A stretch of 64,000 bases of DNA from SZUA-309 sp965215995 (GCA_965215995.1 OZ244128.1:992001-1056000); one strand, 5' to 3'. Shown: positions 25,571-35,722, counted from the first letter of the stretch. The notes: generated from the letters alone by a model not told the origin. Numbers and translations: made by a program.

Positions 25571-28500
25571 CAGTGCTGTTCTGATGGACTGAGCCAGCTT
25601 ATCCAGAGTGAACGGCTTCTCGAGGAACCCATTCGTGGTGTCGCCCGACCGCCAGTCCGCACCGCTCATCAGGATTACCGGCAATTCAGGGCGCCGCTGC
25701 TTGAGCTCACTTGCGAGCTCCCGGCCCAGCATGTTCGGCATGGTCTGGTCCGTGATCACCACATCCACATCGCTGCCGATGGCATCGAACAGAACGAGCG
25801 CAGCATCGCCATCTTCGGCCGTGAAGACCCGATAGCCGAGGTTCGTCAGTGCCTCTTCGGCAATCGCGCGCAGGTCCGGCTCGTCATCCACGAAAAGTAC
25901 CGTCTCGCTGCCTCGCGCCCGGTATGTTGGCCGCTCGGAAGCATCATCGACGTCCTCAGGCGCCTGTCCTTCGCAGCAGGGCAGGTAGATCTCGAACCGG
26001 CTACCCTGCCCTGGCTCGCTGAACACCTGCACCGAGCCCTGCATCTGAGTGACGATGCCATGGACGATCGCAAGCCCAAGACCCGTACCGCCGCTCTGTC
26101 GACGAGTGGTGTAAAAAGGATCGAAGACCCTGGACATCGTCAGCTCATCCATCCCCGGGCCGGTATCGGAAACCACCAGCTTCACGTGTGGGCCCGGTGA
26201 AAGGATAGTGGTGGATCGGGCCTGCTCGATGTCCACGTCGCAGGGTGTCAATGTCAGGCGCATCACACCGCCAGTTTCGCCCATGGCCTGAGCGGCATTC
26301 GTACACAGGTTCATTATCACCTGTTCCAGCTGGATGGCATCCGCCATCACCGGCTGACAGTCTTCGAGAGCGCATTCGATCCGCACATTCGGACCGATGG
26401 TCGGCTCCACCAGCCGCAGCGTTTCACGCACAACCGTTGCCACCTGCACAGGCTGGTGCTTCAAACCGCTGCTGCTATCGAACGAGAGAATGCGTTTGAC
26501 CAGCAGTCGGGCGTTGGCCACGACTTTTTCGAGATTGGCATAGTGGTGCTTGGCCTTTTCCGGATCGTCACCTGCGACCATGGCCAGTTCCGCATATCCG
26601 AGCACGGAGCCGAGGATGTTGTTGAAATCGTGGGCGACGCCGCGCGCCAGCGTCCCCACCGATTCCATTTTTTGTGCATCCCGAAGCTGCTTCTCCAGAC
26701 TGCGCATCTGCGAGATGTCTTCTCCGGAGATCAAGGTTCCCGGTGGGGTGCGCTCGGTTCTCGGCAGCTCGATGGCATGCCAGGCCACCATCCGCACGTC
26801 ACCTTTGCGGGTTCGAATGGGCGATTCGGAATAGGCATGCTGATCCACGGTCTGGAACCGCTCTCGTACTTCTGATCGAAACTCCTCGGGCACGAATTCC
26901 TCGTAGAAGTCCTTGCCGAGAATCTCCTCCTCGGTGCAACCCAGCACCCGGGTGCCTTTCTGATTGATCATCCGGATCCTGCCGTGCCGGTCGAGGGCCA
27001 GGATCATCACTTCCACCACATCGAGATAGCGCTGTGCCTGTTGCTCTGTTCTCTCGAGCTCGGCCTCTTTGTGTTCCCGCGCGGTGATTTCCCGGATCAG
27101 GGTTTCGTTGATCTGATGGATTTCGGAAGCATAGGCGAGTCGGCGAGCGTAGCTTCGATAAACGACGACGACCACAAGCAGAAAGGCCAGCACGTATCCG
27201 GTCTGGGCCCACCAGGTTGCCCACAGCGCAGGCAGCACGCGGAAGGGCACCTGAAATTCTTCTTGGCTCTCTACACCGTCCTTGTTGGTGGCGAGGACCC
27301 GCAGCACGTAGTCTCCCGGCGCAAGATTCGTGTACGTGACTGAGTGGCGATTGCCATCTTCCACCCACTCGTCTTCGAAGCCATCCAGCCGATGTCGGTA
27401 GCTCATACCCCTGGAATCAGTGAAGTCCAGAGCGGCGTACTCGAAGGTGATCAGCCTGTCCGTGTAGCGGAAGGTAACCAGGCCATTCTCGTCTCTCAGC
27501 GAGTCGATGTTGGTCGGCTGATTGTGGCGCAGGAACCGCGTGAGCGCGACTGGCGGGGCATAAGTATTGACTCTGACGTTACGGGGATAGAAAGCGTTGA
27601 AGCCGTTCACACCGCCGAACAGCAGCCGGCCATCCGAGGCTCTGAACGCCGCGCCGAAATTGAACTCGTTGCTCTGCAAACCATCCGAGATGCCGAATCG
27701 GCGGATGCCTCCACCGCCGAGCTCGAGACTGGCAAGCCCCCGGTTGCCGGAAGCCCATATCCGCCCGGACGGCTCGGAGATCAGGCCGTATACCACATTG
27801 CTGGGCAGACCTTCTGCCACACCAATGCGCTGGAATCTGACCTCGCCGCGCTCACGATCTGCACCTCGCCAGACGCTCAGGCCCGCATCGCCCGTTCCCA
27901 CCCAGAGGCTACCTGCCGCATCTTCGGTGATCGCCCAGGCTGCATTGCTTCCCAGCGATGTCTCATCGGCAGGGTCGTGCTGATAGTGCTCGAACAGCCC
28001 CGACTTCAGATCCAGATGGCAGATGCCGTCCCGGTAGGTGCCGATCCAGAACCCACCCAAGCGGCTCTGGTGGAGTGCCAAGACATGATTTGAACAGAGG
28101 CTGTTCACATCGGTTGGATCAGCGCGGCGGTTTTCGAAGCCGTCGATCTCAGAGTTGAACCGATCCAGCCCACCTCCAAAAGTGCCCACCCAGAGATTCC
28201 CTGCCTCATCCACCAGCAGGCTGGTCACGCCGTCGAAGCTCAGGCTGTTCGGGTCTTCCGGATCGTGCCGGTAGGTCCGCCAGCTATCGGCTGCCTTGTC
28301 ATAACGGCTGAGACCACCGGCTCGGGTGCCAGCCCAGAGCACGCCATCCGCGGTCACCGCCAGCGCCATGACCCGATTGTCCGCGAGTGAGCCAGGGCCA
28401 CTCGCTGGGCCAACGCCAGCCGCAATGCCAGTATGCAGGTCGATGAGATTTACACCACCACCTGAAGTCGCCACATAAAGTCGGCCGTCTTCCGCCTCGG

Positions 28501-29653
28501 CGAAACCGGCGATCCAGTTGCTGGTGAGCTCACCTTCACCCTCACCAAGCTGCTTGTAGGTAGCGAAGCCGCCGACATGCGGATTCCAGGTATTCGCCCC
28601 CGTCTGGGTGCCAATCCACAACACCCCACCCCGATCCTGGAACAACGCGGTAATCTGATCACCACTGAGGCTGTGAACGTGTGACGCCTGGTGGCGAAAC
28701 ACCTCGAAACGGCGGGTCACCGGATCGAAGCGATTCAGTCCGTGGCTGTCGGTGCCCACCCAGAGGGTCCCATCACTGTCCACAAAGAGAATGCGGATGG
28801 CATCGGAGCTGAGACCGTCGTTATCGTTCTCTGTGAAGTGGGCTTTGACCACTCCGTTGGCATCCAGCTGGAACAGCCCGCGCTCTATCGTGGCAACCCA
28901 GAGGTCACCCTGCTCATCAGAGGTGATGTAACGGATCCGGTCGTCAACGCCGAGCATTTCGATCTGCGCAAAATGCTGGCTGACCGGATCGAGCCGGTTG
29001 AGCCCTCCGCCATCCGTGCCCACCCAGACAAAGCCATTACCGTCCACGTGCAGTGCTTTGACCCGGTTGCTGGACAGGGATCGGGGATCATCGGGATCAT
29101 GGAGAAACTGCTGCAGCGCACCAGTTTCCGGTTCGTAGCGAATGAGCCCCGCACCATCGCTGCCCAGCCAGAGCGTGCCTTGAGTGTCTTCGGCGATCGT
29201 CCGAACGGGTCTGTCCGCGAAGCCGTTGGCCAGCTGCGAGAACACCGGTTGCACATCATCCGCACCGGGTGCTAACCGGTTCAAGCCTCCGCCGGTTCCG
29301 ATCCAGAGGATTCCCTCGGCGTCCAGATGCAGATCCCAGATCCAGTCGTGAGAAAGCGAATCGGGATTGGCCGGGTCGTGGAAGTAGCTGACGAACTCGT
29401 GCCCGTCGAATCGGTTCAGACCCTGCTGGGTGCCGATCCAGATGAACCCACGCTGATCCTGAACGATCGCCTGAACTACTGATTGTGACAGGCCCTGCTC
29501 AACCGAGAGCCGGTTGAAACGGACGGCCTCCATCGCGCCCGCATCCAGGTGCACGATCAGAGTCAGCAGGCAGAAAGCCGCCCTATATATAGCCCTATAT
29601 ATGGCCCCACAGCTGATCAGGCGCGTGCCCTGCAATCCGCAGCATTCCTTCAA
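25547..29653 (-). CDS. hybrid two-component sensor with regulator propellers
   Basis: This 1368-residue one-protein signalling system starts with an export signal or membrane anchor (about 20-42). About fourteen two-component-regulator propeller repeats follow (about 45-740, with recurring GxLWIGTxxGLNRFD motifs), then a Y_Y_Y domain (about 745-815) and a membrane helix (about 823-845). Next are a PAS domain (about 875-985), the His box VAHDFNNILGSVLGY, an ATPase domain with NLCTNAAQAM, DTGPGMDE and GTGLGLAIVHG, and a C-terminal receiver with FVDDE, ITDQTMPNM and LEKPFTL. It has no DNA-binding output, so phosphate must pass to another regulator. The 5' end is ambiguous (TTG at 29653 or 29635). 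It lies downstream of the peptide exporter genes on the same strand, with a 107-base gap. Confidence 0.87.
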   Translation of the reverse strand: MKECCGLQGTRLISCGAIYRAIYRAAFCLLTLIVHLDAGAMEAVRFNRLSVEQGLSQSVVQAIVQDQRGFIWIGTQQGLNRFDGHEFVSYFHDPANPDSLSHDWIWDLHLDAEGILWIGTGGGLNRLAPGADDVQPVFSQLANGFADRPVRTIAEDTQGTLWLGSDGAGLIRYEPETGALQQFLHDPDDPRSLSSNRVKALHVDGNGFVWVGTDGGGLNRLDPVSQHFAQIEMLGVDDRIRYITSDEQGDLWVATIERGLFQLDANGVVKAHFTENDNDGLSSDAIRILFVDSDGTLWVGTDSHGLNRFDPVTRRFEVFRHQASHVHSLSGDQITALFQDRGGVLWIGTQTGANTWNPHVGGFATYKQLGEGEGELTSNWIAGFAEAEDGRLYVATSGGGVNLIDLHTGIAAGVGPASGPGSLADNRVMALAVTADGVLWAGTRAGGLSRYDKAADSWRTYRHDPEDPNSLSFDGVTSLLVDEAGNLWVGTFGGGLDRFNSEIDGFENRRADPTDVNSLCSNHVLALHQSRLGGFWIGTYRDGICHLDLKSGLFEHYQHDPADETSLGSNAAWAITEDAAGSLWVGTGDAGLSVWRGADRERGEVRFQRIGVAEGLPSNVVYGLISEPSGRIWASGNRGLASLELGGGGIRRFGISDGLQSNEFNFGAAFRASDGRLLFGGVNGFNAFYPRNVRVNTYAPPVALTRFLRHNQPTNIDSLRDENGLVTFRYTDRLITFEYAALDFTDSRGMSYRHRLDGFEDEWVEDGNRHSVTYTNLAPGDYVLRVLATNKDGVESQEEFQVPFRVLPALWATWWAQTGYVLAFLLVVVVVYRSYARRLAYASEIHQINETLIREITAREHKEAELERTEQQAQRYLDVVEVMILALDRHGRIRMINQKGTRVLGCTEEEILGKDFYEEFVPEEFRSEVRERFQTVDQHAYSESPIRTRKGDVRMVAWHAIELPRTERTPPGTLISGEDISQMRSLEKQLRDAQKMESVGTLARGVAHDFNNILGSVLGYAELAMVAGDDPEKAKHHYANLEKVVANARLLVKRILSFDSSSGLKHQPVQVATVVRETLRLVEPTIGPNVRIECALEDCQPVMADAIQLEQVIMNLCTNAAQAMGETGGVMRLTLTPCDVDIEQARSTTILSPGPHVKLVVSDTGPGMDELTMSRVFDPFYTTRRQSGGTGLGLAIVHGIVTQMQGSVQVFSEPGQGSRFEIYLPCCEGQAPEDVDDASERPTYRARGSETVLFVDDEPDLRAIAEEALTNLGYRVFTAEDGDAALVLFDAIGSDVDVVITDQTMPNMLGRELASELKQRRPELPVILMSGADWRSGDTTNGFLEKPFTLDKLAQSIRTALSDSELSD
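29580..29603. repeat. 12-bp tandem duplication at 5' end of hybrid kinase
   Basis: GCCCTATATATA (29580-29591) is followed directly by GCCCTATATATG (29592-29603), identical at 11 of 12 positions. On the reverse strand it encodes an AIYR-AIYR duplication just before the signal sequence. The strong AT content contrasts with the surrounding GC-rich DNA. Confidence 0.8.
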
Positions 29654-29760
29654 GAAGTCCCTGCATCAATATCCACGTCACGACGGACGCTTGCAAGGTC
29701 CAATCCCGAACCTACGGACAATCCCCTACCGGGTAAAAGCTCGAGCGGTCGAAGCGGATA

Positions 29761-31824
29761 TCAGGTGTGGGCGATCAGCACCAGTTGCGAGGGCAACGCT
29801 TCCACGCTCTTCAACACCTCGAGCCCGGTCACCGGATCAAGCGGCGCCAGCAGCTCATCGACCACCAGCAGTCGGGCATCCTGCAGGATGCCTCTGGCCA
29901 GGAACAGGCGAGCCTGCTCGCCTTGCGAAAGACGCCAGCCACCTTCCCCAACCATCTGCATCATCCCCGCCGGCATCTTCTCGATGAGCGGTCCAAGTCC
30001 CAGACGCTCGGCAACTTCCCGGGCTTCCTCGAGATCATTCGCCGTCGGCGGCCAGGCGCGACCAAGCAACAGGTTGAAAGCAAAGGTATCGGTCAGCACA
30101 TGGTTGCTGCCAGGCTGTGGTACGTAGCAGACGTGTTTCAGCCACCCTTTCACGCCGGCAACATAGCGATCGATGCCCTGACTCAGAACCGTGCCGGAGC
30201 TCGGCTGCAACCGTCCGGCCAGCAGCGAGCCCAATGTCGACTTTCCACTTCCGGAGCCACCCGTCATGAGCACTTTTTCGGACTCCGCCAGCTCCAGGTC
30301 TACCCCACGCAACACCTGGCGCGCCGAATCCGGGTAGGAATACTCCAGGCCCTGGACGACCAGGTGAGAGCTGCTTTCCGGTTCCATCAGAGATTCTGCC
30401 GGTGCCGATGTGGCTAAGGCCGGCATCGAAGCTGGTTGTTCACGAAGCTCGCTCAGGTATCGGGCCGACACCAGGGCCTTGAGCAGCTTCATGATGCCGT
30501 TGGATGCGCCCTGCAGGATGCCGAAGCCAACGATGACAAAACCGATCAGGGCGACACCCGTGGCGGTCGAAGTGTCCTGCCCGAACAGGTCGAGCAGGAT
30601 GACGGCGACGCCGAACACAGCCCAGAGGCGTGGCAGGGCGCTGATTCCAAGCTCGATTCGATCCGCCTCGGCGCAGGCCCGCTCGTAATCCAGCAGGCAG
30701 GCCTCTTCCTCGGCATGCCAACGGGACCGGCCCAGAAACGCCTTGCGCGTTCGATGCCCGATCATCTCTTCAGTATGCACCGCCGTCAGGCGCTGGTGCG
30801 CTGCGTGCAGGCGCCGTTCGGCGTGGTAGTAAACCGACCATCGGCGGACGGCAACAATCACGGCCAGGAAGAACAGCAGCAGCAAGGGGTGAACCCCGGC
30901 AAACCAGAGAAAGATGGCCACGATGGCGATCGCATCGAAGGTGCTGAGCAGGACCCGTAGCCCACCCTGAGCAGCCAGAGCATCCAGCCGGTTTGCTTCC
31001 AGAGCCCGGGCGGTCAGCTGACCTATGCCCTGTTCCCGAACTGCCTTTTTGTCCAGGCCAAGGGCCGTTCGCAGCAGACCCTGCTTGATGCTGATTCCTA
31101 GCCGCGTCGCCAGGTTCTGCTGCAGTAGCGACTCAACCGGCAGTAGAAGCAGCGACGAAACCAGCGCGACCATCCAGACCGTGAGCAGCGCATCTCGATC
31201 GCCGACACTCAAAAGGGCGCTGACCAGGGTGACCCAGCTGAGCACCCAGAGTCCAAAGTGAAGGACATGCACACCGACCAGACCCGCGACCCGAATCAGG
31301 TTTGACCTGCTCCAGAGCGACTTGTCCGGCGCAGCAGGAAGCTGCCAGCCCGCGAACATGCGCTGCTGCCTCTGGTGCTCATCTCGAAACACCCGTGCTA
31401 CCTCCGCGCCGACATCACCGGCCAGACGCTGGATGGTTGCCTCTACATCATCAGACAGGGTCGGCGCCAGCTCTGCCACCAGGCTCGCCATCGAGATCTG
31501 CCGCTGGCGACCGTCATGGCTGACGAGCGTCGCGGTGTGACGGCTGGCTCGAGCCACCACCACCGCCGTTGTCGGATCGATGGGAACTATCAGCGGTGCC
31601 GAGCTCATGATACATCTGGCCAGCTCATCAACCGTGCAGCTGAGAGGCACCGGTTCCATGCCTCTGGCAGACAGCGTCGATGCCATGGCCTGTTCAACGG
31701 TGGCCGCGCGACAACGCCTTTTACTGCCCGCACCAGCCGACCTGTTGACAGCGCCAAGGAGCATGTCGACGCCCAGGCCTAGGTCGTCTGCCGGCCAGCG
31801 TAGCTCATCCGTCAATCTGCTCAT
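29761..31824 (-). CDS. ABC transporter, fused permease and ATPase, no peptidase domain
   Basis: This 687-residue exporter half has an N-terminal cytoplasmic region of about 185 residues without a catalytic motif, a six-helix membrane domain (about 190-440) and a C-terminal ATPase. The ATPase shows GGSGSGKST (Walker A), LSQGEQARLFLARG (signature, with Gln replacing the usual Gly) and LLVVDELLAPLD (Walker B, Glu present). It ends at the H-loop (LIAHT), so the C-terminal tail is very short. Its start overlaps the C39 ABC gene by four bases (ATGA). A paired C39-ABC plus a second ABC and an HlyD protein is the arrangement of NHLM-type peptide export systems, and the two ABC proteins probably form a heterodimer. 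Confidence 0.87.
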   Translation of the reverse strand: MSRLTDELRWPADDLGLGVDMLLGAVNRSAGAGSKRRCRAATVEQAMASTLSARGMEPVPLSCTVDELARCIMSSAPLIVPIDPTTAVVVARASRHTATLVSHDGRQRQISMASLVAELAPTLSDDVEATIQRLAGDVGAEVARVFRDEHQRQQRMFAGWQLPAAPDKSLWSRSNLIRVAGLVGVHVLHFGLWVLSWVTLVSALLSVGDRDALLTVWMVALVSSLLLLPVESLLQQNLATRLGISIKQGLLRTALGLDKKAVREQGIGQLTARALEANRLDALAAQGGLRVLLSTFDAIAIVAIFLWFAGVHPLLLLFFLAVIVAVRRWSVYYHAERRLHAAHQRLTAVHTEEMIGHRTRKAFLGRSRWHAEEEACLLDYERACAEADRIELGISALPRLWAVFGVAVILLDLFGQDTSTATGVALIGFVIVGFGILQGASNGIMKLLKALVSARYLSELREQPASMPALATSAPAESLMEPESSSHLVVQGLEYSYPDSARQVLRGVDLELAESEKVLMTGGSGSGKSTLGSLLAGRLQPSSGTVLSQGIDRYVAGVKGWLKHVCYVPQPGSNHVLTDTFAFNLLLGRAWPPTANDLEEAREVAERLGLGPLIEKMPAGMMQMVGEGGWRLSQGEQARLFLARGILQDARLLVVDELLAPLDPVTGLEVLKSVEALPSQLVLIAHT

Positions 31825-34457
31825 GGCCGGCTCACCTCACCGCGTTCCAGGTGCGTTCGCTGCCAATGAGGGCTTTCGTCAAGATGGCTCAGCAGGGCGG
31901 ACTCGCTGTCCAGCATCCGCAGATACAGGGAGTCAGGTGTGGTCATGAGCGCCTGAGGCGCGCCGTCCTCGACCACGCGTCCATGCTGGAACACCAGAAC
32001 CCGCTGGAATTGTGTGGTTTCCCGGATGTTGTGGCTGACGAACAGCATGGTTGCATGCGGCCATCGCGCTTCAATGGCTTGTCGCACTCGGACGCGTTGC
32101 TGAGCATCCATGCCTGTAAACGGCTCATCGAGGAGCACGAGGCGCTTATCGGAACGCGCCAACCCACGAGCAACTCGCAGGCGCTGGCTTTCGCCACCGG
32201 AAAGACGACTGCCATTCTCCCCAGCGCAGGTAGCGAGGCCCTCATCCATGCGCTTGAGATCACCAAGCAACTCAGATCCGGACAGCGCCAGCTCGCTTTG
32301 CAGAGCGGCCTCGTCGTCCACACCATAGCGAACGTTGTCAAAGAGGCTGCGATTCCACAGGTAAAGGTCCGGGTCGATAACGGCCGACTGCTCGCGTAGC
32401 GAGGCTGCCTCACCCGGCACCAGGGGAACACCGTCGACCAGCAGCTCACCTTCGTCGAGTTGGTGCCAACCGAGTATGGTGCCCAGGAAAGAGCTCTTGC
32501 CGGAGCCTGAGGCACCTACGATGGCGACACGCTCACCGGGAGAAATCGCCACGTTCAGGTTCTCGATCAGCGCCAGATCACCACATCGAACCGTGGCCGC
32601 TCGGAACTCGAGGCCGACGCCCTTGCCCTTCTCCGTACTGGCAGACTCATCCGCACCAACCTCTTCTTCAGGCGCATCGAGCAGCTCCAATACCCGCCGA
32701 GCGACGTTACCGAGCGAGGGCAGCTGTTTCAGCAGTGCGACAAGTTGCAGGCTGAGAATCGGAACGAACAGCGACCAGTAAGCGATCAGCAGTATCGTGC
32801 CCAAAGACATCACAGAGTCCAGTGCGATACTGACCAGCGCGATGCTGAGTGCTGCGAGCACGAGCACCTGCACAGCTTCGAAAAGCAAGGCTGGGCGCTG
32901 CTGCTCGCTGATCGCCCGAACCCAGCCAAGCAACAGCGTCTCCTGCTCCTGACGTACCGACGACGCAGCGCCGTGCGCCCAGATCGCCTCCGACCCTCGC
33001 AGACTGTCCAGATAGAAGCGGGACAACGCGCCGAGATGGGTACGGGCTCGCAGATCACGTTCTGCGAGGCCGGGGAAGATCAGCACTGGTGCCAGCAGTG
33101 AGATCAGACCGGCCAGGGCAATGAGAGGAGTCTGTTCGGGCATCAGCCAGAGAAGGCCGATCAGTATCAGGGCGATACGTCCGAGGACAACGAGAATCTG
33201 CCGCACCAGCTCGGGGATCTCACGAACCTGGGAAATGGCATGCCCGCGTTCAGCCAGGTCGGAAACCAACCGGCTGGAGAAGTAAGCATCGGCCATCCGC
33301 GGCAGCTTTCTCAGCAGCTTCGCATGCATGCCGGTACTCAATCGAAGGCCGAGCGCCTGTGATAAGCGCATGCTGGCTGACTCCAGAGCCACGGCGGCAG
33401 CGAGTGGTGCAATCACGATAAACGCGATCAGCAGCAGCAGAGGAAGCTCGGCGGGTGGCTCCGCGCCGATGAGATAGCGGAACACGAGCGCTTCCAGAAA
33501 GGTGACGGCACCAACAAGGAGGCTCACCGACGCAAGCCCGGCAACGACCCGCTGCATTCCCAACTCACGGCAGACGCCGAGGAGCCCTCTGCAGATAGAA
33601 CGCTCCTCATCCTGACACGCATGAGCGACAACAGGATCTTCGAGATCCGCGGCTTCCGACTGCCCCGCGATCCGCACGATGACCGCGCCGCGGAGCATGA
33701 GATCACCCTCACCATCTTCGGTGACCTGGAAGTACTCGTCGGTCAGCAACTCGGGCGCATCGAGAAGCGCCTGCAGCAGCTCGAGCACATTCGACGGTCG
33801 CTTGCTTCGACCGTCATACATGGACCGGCACATTCTGATCGCCGCGTCGAGCCGGGCAATCGCCAACCAGGTATCGGCCTGGCAGGCTTCGTCAATGAGA
33901 GCGCCAGCCGCCTGCTTATCGATGCCGATCGAAGCAAGCCCATCGTCGAGACAGGCGAGAAATTCTTCGGAGCGCGCATAGTCGAGCCAATCCTCCGCTG
34001 GCACGGTTATCCGGTGTTGATAAAGCTGGTCGAGGAAACGATCTGCGCGCATCCAGGATCGACCGCGGGCCGGGTCCATGATCTGCACGAACCCGAACCG
34101 TTCACGCCAGACGGCGACAAAGTGGGTCAGGCCATTCGGCAGCCTGACAATGGCGATACAGGGTAGATTCACGCCGGACCGGCCCAGCACGAAATCGTTC
34201 GGCAGCATCACCTGCTCTGCTTCGAGCCCGAAGCGAATGGCCAGCTCTTCCAGAGTATCGATGGAGGTACCATCCACATCGGTCTGGCAGGCTTCCCGCA
34301 GTCGGGGATAGCTGACTGTTGCACCAAAGCCGCCCAGCAGAGAGGCGAGCACCGCCGGACCGCAATCCATGGCAGAGGTCTGGGTAACCTCGGGAATGTT
34401 TCTTCGGCTCACCGGGCTATCACTGCGCAGAAGCATGCTGCAGCGGCAGGATTTCAC
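31821..34457 (-). CDS. peptide exporter ABC protein with C39 peptidase domain
   Basis: This protein of up to 878 residues combines an N-terminal C39 peptidase-like domain with an ABC exporter. The proteolytic triad is intact: Cys32 in SAMDCGPAVLASLL, His112 in LTHFVAVW and Asp128 in IMDPARG. An additional helical segment of about 150 residues (about 145-300) separates it from the six-helix membrane domain. The ATPase has GASGSGKSS, LSGGESQRLRVARG and LVLLDEPFTGMD. Such proteins cleave a leader at a double-glycine-type site and export the peptide. The start is uncertain: ATGs at 34457 and 34436 overlap the end of hlyD, while a GTG at 34412 lies just after it. The peptide ORF at 35723-35773 is the candidate cargo. 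Confidence 0.85.
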   Translation of the reverse strand: MKSCRCSMLLRSDSPVSRRNIPEVTQTSAMDCGPAVLASLLGGFGATVSYPRLREACQTDVDGTSIDTLEELAIRFGLEAEQVMLPNDFVLGRSGVNLPCIAIVRLPNGLTHFVAVWRERFGFVQIMDPARGRSWMRADRFLDQLYQHRITVPAEDWLDYARSEEFLACLDDGLASIGIDKQAAGALIDEACQADTWLAIARLDAAIRMCRSMYDGRSKRPSNVLELLQALLDAPELLTDEYFQVTEDGEGDLMLRGAVIVRIAGQSEAADLEDPVVAHACQDEERSICRGLLGVCRELGMQRVVAGLASVSLLVGAVTFLEALVFRYLIGAEPPAELPLLLLIAFIVIAPLAAAVALESASMRLSQALGLRLSTGMHAKLLRKLPRMADAYFSSRLVSDLAERGHAISQVREIPELVRQILVVLGRIALILIGLLWLMPEQTPLIALAGLISLLAPVLIFPGLAERDLRARTHLGALSRFYLDSLRGSEAIWAHGAASSVRQEQETLLLGWVRAISEQQRPALLFEAVQVLVLAALSIALVSIALDSVMSLGTILLIAYWSLFVPILSLQLVALLKQLPSLGNVARRVLELLDAPEEEVGADESASTEKGKGVGLEFRAATVRCGDLALIENLNVAISPGERVAIVGASGSGKSSFLGTILGWHQLDEGELLVDGVPLVPGEAASLREQSAVIDPDLYLWNRSLFDNVRYGVDDEAALQSELALSGSELLGDLKRMDEGLATCAGENGSRLSGGESQRLRVARGLARSDKRLVLLDEPFTGMDAQQRVRVRQAIEARWPHATMLFVSHNIRETTQFQRVLVFQHGRVVEDGAPQALMTTPDSLYLRMLDSESALLSHLDESPHWQRTHLERGEVSRP

Positions 34458-35601
34458 GAGCTGGTCTGTTCAGCAGCCAGAACATCCGCTCGGCAAGGGT
34501 GGCTTCGTCGATCTGCACGACCGCTTCGCCTTTGAGTCCGTGGTTGAGCTGCGCGGCGAGCGGTGATTCCGTATCCACCCTGAAATCCACCCGCACGGTG
34601 CCGTTTCGCTCTTCAGTACCGACCCTCAGCACTCGGGCATCAAGCACTCCGAACTCTGTCCACGGCAACGCGTAGAAACGGATTCGGGCCGGTTGCTCGA
34701 CCCTGAGACGACCGGCTGCCTCCCTGGCGGCGAACGTAGCCTGGAACTCGAACTCGCGGTTCGGAACCAGGGTCATCAGCCAGTCTCCCGGCTGCAGAGA
34801 CTGCCCGACCGAGACACGCGACATAGCGCCGATCCTACCGGCGAAAGGTGCACGGACAGTGAGCTCTTCAATGCGCAGCTCGATTTTCCGTTGCTCGGGC
34901 TGCAGCTCGGCGACCTCACCAGCGAGACCAGCCCGGTGGCGCATCAGCTGCGCCCGGCTGGTCTCGTTCTTGCTCACCGCGAGACGCTGGTTTGCCAGCA
35001 GTTCGCTCCTTTCCGCTTTGAGCGCCTGCAGTTGCAGCTGAATCTGTGCCACCTCGGTGTGCGCACGGGCGTACTGCAAGGCATCGATCTGACGCTCGGA
35101 ACGGAACTGCCGGTAGAGCGCCTCCGCCTCGATTGCGTAGTTCAGCTCAGCCTCAGTTTCTTCGGTGCGGGCAGCGAGAGCCTCGAGCGCCATGTCATAG
35201 CTGTCCAGCTCCCCCGCGAGAGAATCGGCGATCGATACAATTTCCACATCGATGGAATCGATTTCCTCTCTGAGAGAGGCAAGGCGCTGCTGGCTTCGCG
35301 TCAACTCGAGTCTGAGGGGTTCCGAGTCGAATGTGATCAGAACGTCGCCGGGCTCGATGGCATCGCCAAGCTGAAATGGCAGGGTTGCAATGGGTGCATC
35401 AGAGATGCTGGTGATATCGAGAGCGTCCGTGGCAGACACTGCCCGGCCGTCGGCACTGGACACAGTCACAGGCAGCCCGACGGAAAGCGCAACGAAACCC
35501 CACACGAGCATGATCGTTGCACCCACAGCGGTGAGCCACCAACCGGTACGCAGTGTGCCGTTGCCGGAAGCGGCTAACGTGTTTTCAAAAGGTATGGCCA
35601 C
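34420..35601 (-). CDS. HlyD-family membrane fusion protein
   Basis: This 393-residue periplasmic adaptor has one N-terminal membrane helix (about 22-45), a lipoyl-like half-motif near IEPGDVLITFDSEPL, a long coiled coil (about 95-220) and a second half-motif (VRAPFAGRIGAMSRVSVGQSLQPGDWL). A beta-barrel region and a short C-terminus (MFWLLNRPAREILPLQHASAQ) follow. It should link the ABC exporter to an outer-membrane channel. No TolC gene is in the window. The start is a GTG at 35601, 121 bases after the tiny peptide ORF, and the 3' end overlaps the C39 ABC gene. Confidence 0.88.
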   Translation of the reverse strand: MAIPFENTLAASGNGTLRTGWWLTAVGATIMLVWGFVALSVGLPVTVSSADGRAVSATDALDITSISDAPIATLPFQLGDAIEPGDVLITFDSEPLRLELTRSQQRLASLREEIDSIDVEIVSIADSLAGELDSYDMALEALAARTEETEAELNYAIEAEALYRQFRSERQIDALQYARAHTEVAQIQLQLQALKAERSELLANQRLAVSKNETSRAQLMRHRAGLAGEVAELQPEQRKIELRIEELTVRAPFAGRIGAMSRVSVGQSLQPGDWLMTLVPNREFEFQATFAAREAAGRLRVEQPARIRFYALPWTEFGVLDARVLRVGTEERNGTVRVDFRVDTESPLAAQLNHGLKGEAVVQIDEATLAERMFWLLNRPAREILPLQHASAQ

Positions 35602-35686
35602 TGAACCGCTCGTTCCTTCGAACAGACAGTTAAAGAAATTCCCATCAGTTCATGTCTGGGAGAACCGGAATGAACACCAGCCTCGG

Positions 35687-35710
35687 TCGGGGCAACGGGA
35701 GTTGCCCCGA
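35687..35710 (-). promoter_or_regulatory. perfect stem-loop between peptide ORF and HlyD gene
   Basis: TCGGGGCAAC (35687-35696) and GTTGCCCCGA (35701-35710) form a perfect 10-bp, GC-rich stem with a 4-base loop. It starts 12 bases after the peptide stop in the direction of transcription. No T-run follows, so it is more likely an mRNA-stabilising or partial-termination element that separates high peptide expression from lower exporter expression. Confidence 0.65.
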
Positions 35711-35722
35711 CACGATTAGTGG

